From: Mesorhizobium sp. AR02
GTDB taxonomy: Bacteria; Pseudomonadota; Alphaproteobacteria; Rhizobiales; Rhizobiaceae
DNA: 64,000 nucleotides
Assembly: GCF_024746835.1 (NCBI RefSeq)
Contig: NZ_CP080531.1
Coordinates: 6,654,001 to 6,718,000 of the forward strand
Reading direction: 5' to 3'
How positions within the stretch are numbered: the first letter of the stretch is position 1; the number at the start of each line of letters is the position of its first letter. The notes under the pieces were generated by a model. The model was not told the origin of the DNA and searched no databases. It saw nothing but the letters and a program-made list of their open reading frames with translations. Position numbers and translations under genes: made by a program. Positions 63,036 to 64,000 of the stretch are shown in pieces.

Positions 63036-64000
63036 CTAGACCAGCATGCCCATCGGGTTCTCGATCAGGCGCTTGAAGGCGACCAGCAGTTCGGCACCGA
63101 GTGCTCCATCAACGGCGCGATGATCGGTCGACAGGGTCACCGACATCACGGTCGCGATCTTGATCTCGCCATTCTTGACCACCGCCCGCTCTTCGCCGGC
63201 ACCGACCGCCAGGATCGTCGCATGCGGCGGGTTGATCACCGCGGCAAAGTCCTTGATGCCGAACATGCCGAGGTTGGACACCGCCGTGGTGCCGCCCTGG
63301 TACTCTTCCGGCTTCAGCTTGCGGCTGCGGGCGCGGCTGGCCAGATCCTTCATCTCATTGGAGATGGTGGACAGCGTCTTTTCATCGGCATGCCGAATGA
63401 TCGGCGTGATCAGGCCGCCGGGGATCGACACGGCGACACCGACATCGGCATGCTTGTGCTTGACCATGGCGCTTTCGGTCCATGAGGCATTGGCATCCGG
63501 CACCGCCTTCAGCGCCATCGCCATCGCCTTGATCACCATGTCATTGACCGACAGCTTGTAGGCCGGGGCGTCGCCCTTGTCGGTCTTCTTGACGGGAGCT
63601 GCCGCATTGATCTGCGTGCGCAATGCCAGAAGCGCGTCGAGTTCGCAGTCAAGCGTCAGGTAGAAATGCGGAATGGTGGTCTTGGCCTCGACGAGACGGC
63701 GCGCAATGGTCTTGCGCATATTGTCGTGCGGGACCAGCTCGTAGGAGCCCTGCTCGAACAGCTTCAGCACCTGATCGTCCGACATCGGCTTCACCGCCGG
63801 CGCAGAAGCAGCAGCCGGCGCACCAGCCGGAGCCTTGGCCGCGCGTGCTGCCTTGGCACCGCCGCCGGCAATCGCGGCATCGACATCCGCCTTGACCACA
63901 CGGCCATGCGGGCCGGTGCCGGTCACCGCCGACACATCGACGCCGGCCTCCTTGGCGATACGGCGGGCGAGCGGCGATGCGAAAGTGCGCTCGCCAGCCG
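63036..64000 (-). CDS. pdhC: pyruvate dehydrogenase E2 (dihydrolipoamide acetyltransferase), partial
   Basis: The 3' part of the gene; the 5' end lies past the right edge. What is visible: the E1/E3-binding domain (SPLARRIAKEAGVDVSAVTG, then GPHGRVVKADV), an alanine/proline linker, and the catalytic domain with HYFY-type strands and the active-site motif DHRAVDGALG near the C terminus. The frame is open to base 64000. Neighbouring lpdA and lipA support assignment to the pyruvate complex. Confidence 0.93.
   Translation of the reverse strand, partial: AGERTFASPLARRIAKEAGVDVSAVTGTGPHGRVVKADVDAAIAGGGAKAARAAKAPAGAPAAASAPAVKPMSDDQVLKLFEQGSYELVPHDNMRKTIARRLVEAKTTIPHFYLTLDCELDALLALRTQINAAAPVKKTDKGDAPAYKLSVNDMVIKAMAMALKAVPDANASWTESAMVKHKHADVGVAVSIPGGLITPIIRHADEKTLSTISNEMKDLASRARSRKLKPEEYQGGTTAVSNLGMFGIKDFAAVINPPHATILAVGAGEERAVVKNGEIKIATVMSVTLSTDHRAVDGALGAELLVAFKRLIENPMGMLV

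Overview
The window is a GC-rich alphaproteobacterial chromosome segment, almost certainly from Mesorhizobium or a close Phyllobacteriaceae relative. This rests on phosphatidylcholine synthase, the dusB-ntrBC-ntrYX cluster followed by hfq-hflX, the bifunctional ispDF, the lpdA/lipA/COQ10-like block of the pyruvate dehydrogenase region, the IalB and DUF930 proteins, and a SyrA-type exopolysaccharide repressor. No species is claimed.

Region by region. 1-20 kb: a FrnE-like DsbA oxidoreductase, a peptide-type solute-binding protein, IalB, HspQ and a UbiH-family monooxygenase. Then comes a coupled DUF2182-DUF1326-pcs set, a quinone oxidoreductase, and a complete BMP-type (nucleoside-like) ABC transporter cassette with ATPase, two permeases and binding protein. 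RimO, a TerC/YjbE-type membrane protein, DUF930, a DUF2161 nuclease-fold protein, an alpha/beta hydrolase and a sterol-desaturase-like protein follow.

20.3-28.3 kb: an accessory segment beginning at tRNA-Ser(TGA). It contains two decayed 3' ends of related tyrosine integrases. Each lies beside a copy of the 5' half of the tRNA-Ser gene; the second copy, near 27.65 kb, has an internal 17-bp deletion. TGCAAC-type short repeats surround these sites. Between them are many tiny genes (DUF1059, a SyrA/ExoX-like repressor, DUF3606-like proteins, a His/Tyr-rich secreted protein), frameshifted fragments, and several families of short repeats and terminators. The simplest reading is tandem, heavily degraded elements integrated at the 5' side of tRNA-Ser.

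28.5-48.2 kb: core genes return. They include rlpA-dacF-tmk-holB-metG-tatD-MBL hydrolase in one direction, with the coupled run tmk-holB and metG-tatD-MBL inside it. After that come a GNAT pseudogene, a broken DUF1835 gene, an LprI-like protein, a ureohydrolase, ProC, an aldose epimerase, a Bax inhibitor-1 protein, an ECF sigma/anti-sigma pair, a histidine phosphatase with an altered catalytic motif, an aminotransferase, MazG, HflX and Hfq.

48.2-64 kb: a D-amino-acid aminotransferase, NtrX, NtrY, NtrC, NtrB and DusB on the minus strand. On the plus strand are IspDF and a CinA/PncC-type amidase. The COQ10-like protein, LipA, a GlsB-type membrane protein, LpdA, an SGNH hydrolase, a membrane protein and the pyruvate dehydrogenase E2 component (running off the right edge) are on the minus strand. 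The minus-strand E2-LpdA-LipA order supplies the E2 and E3 components and the lipoate cofactor of the pyruvate dehydrogenase complex.
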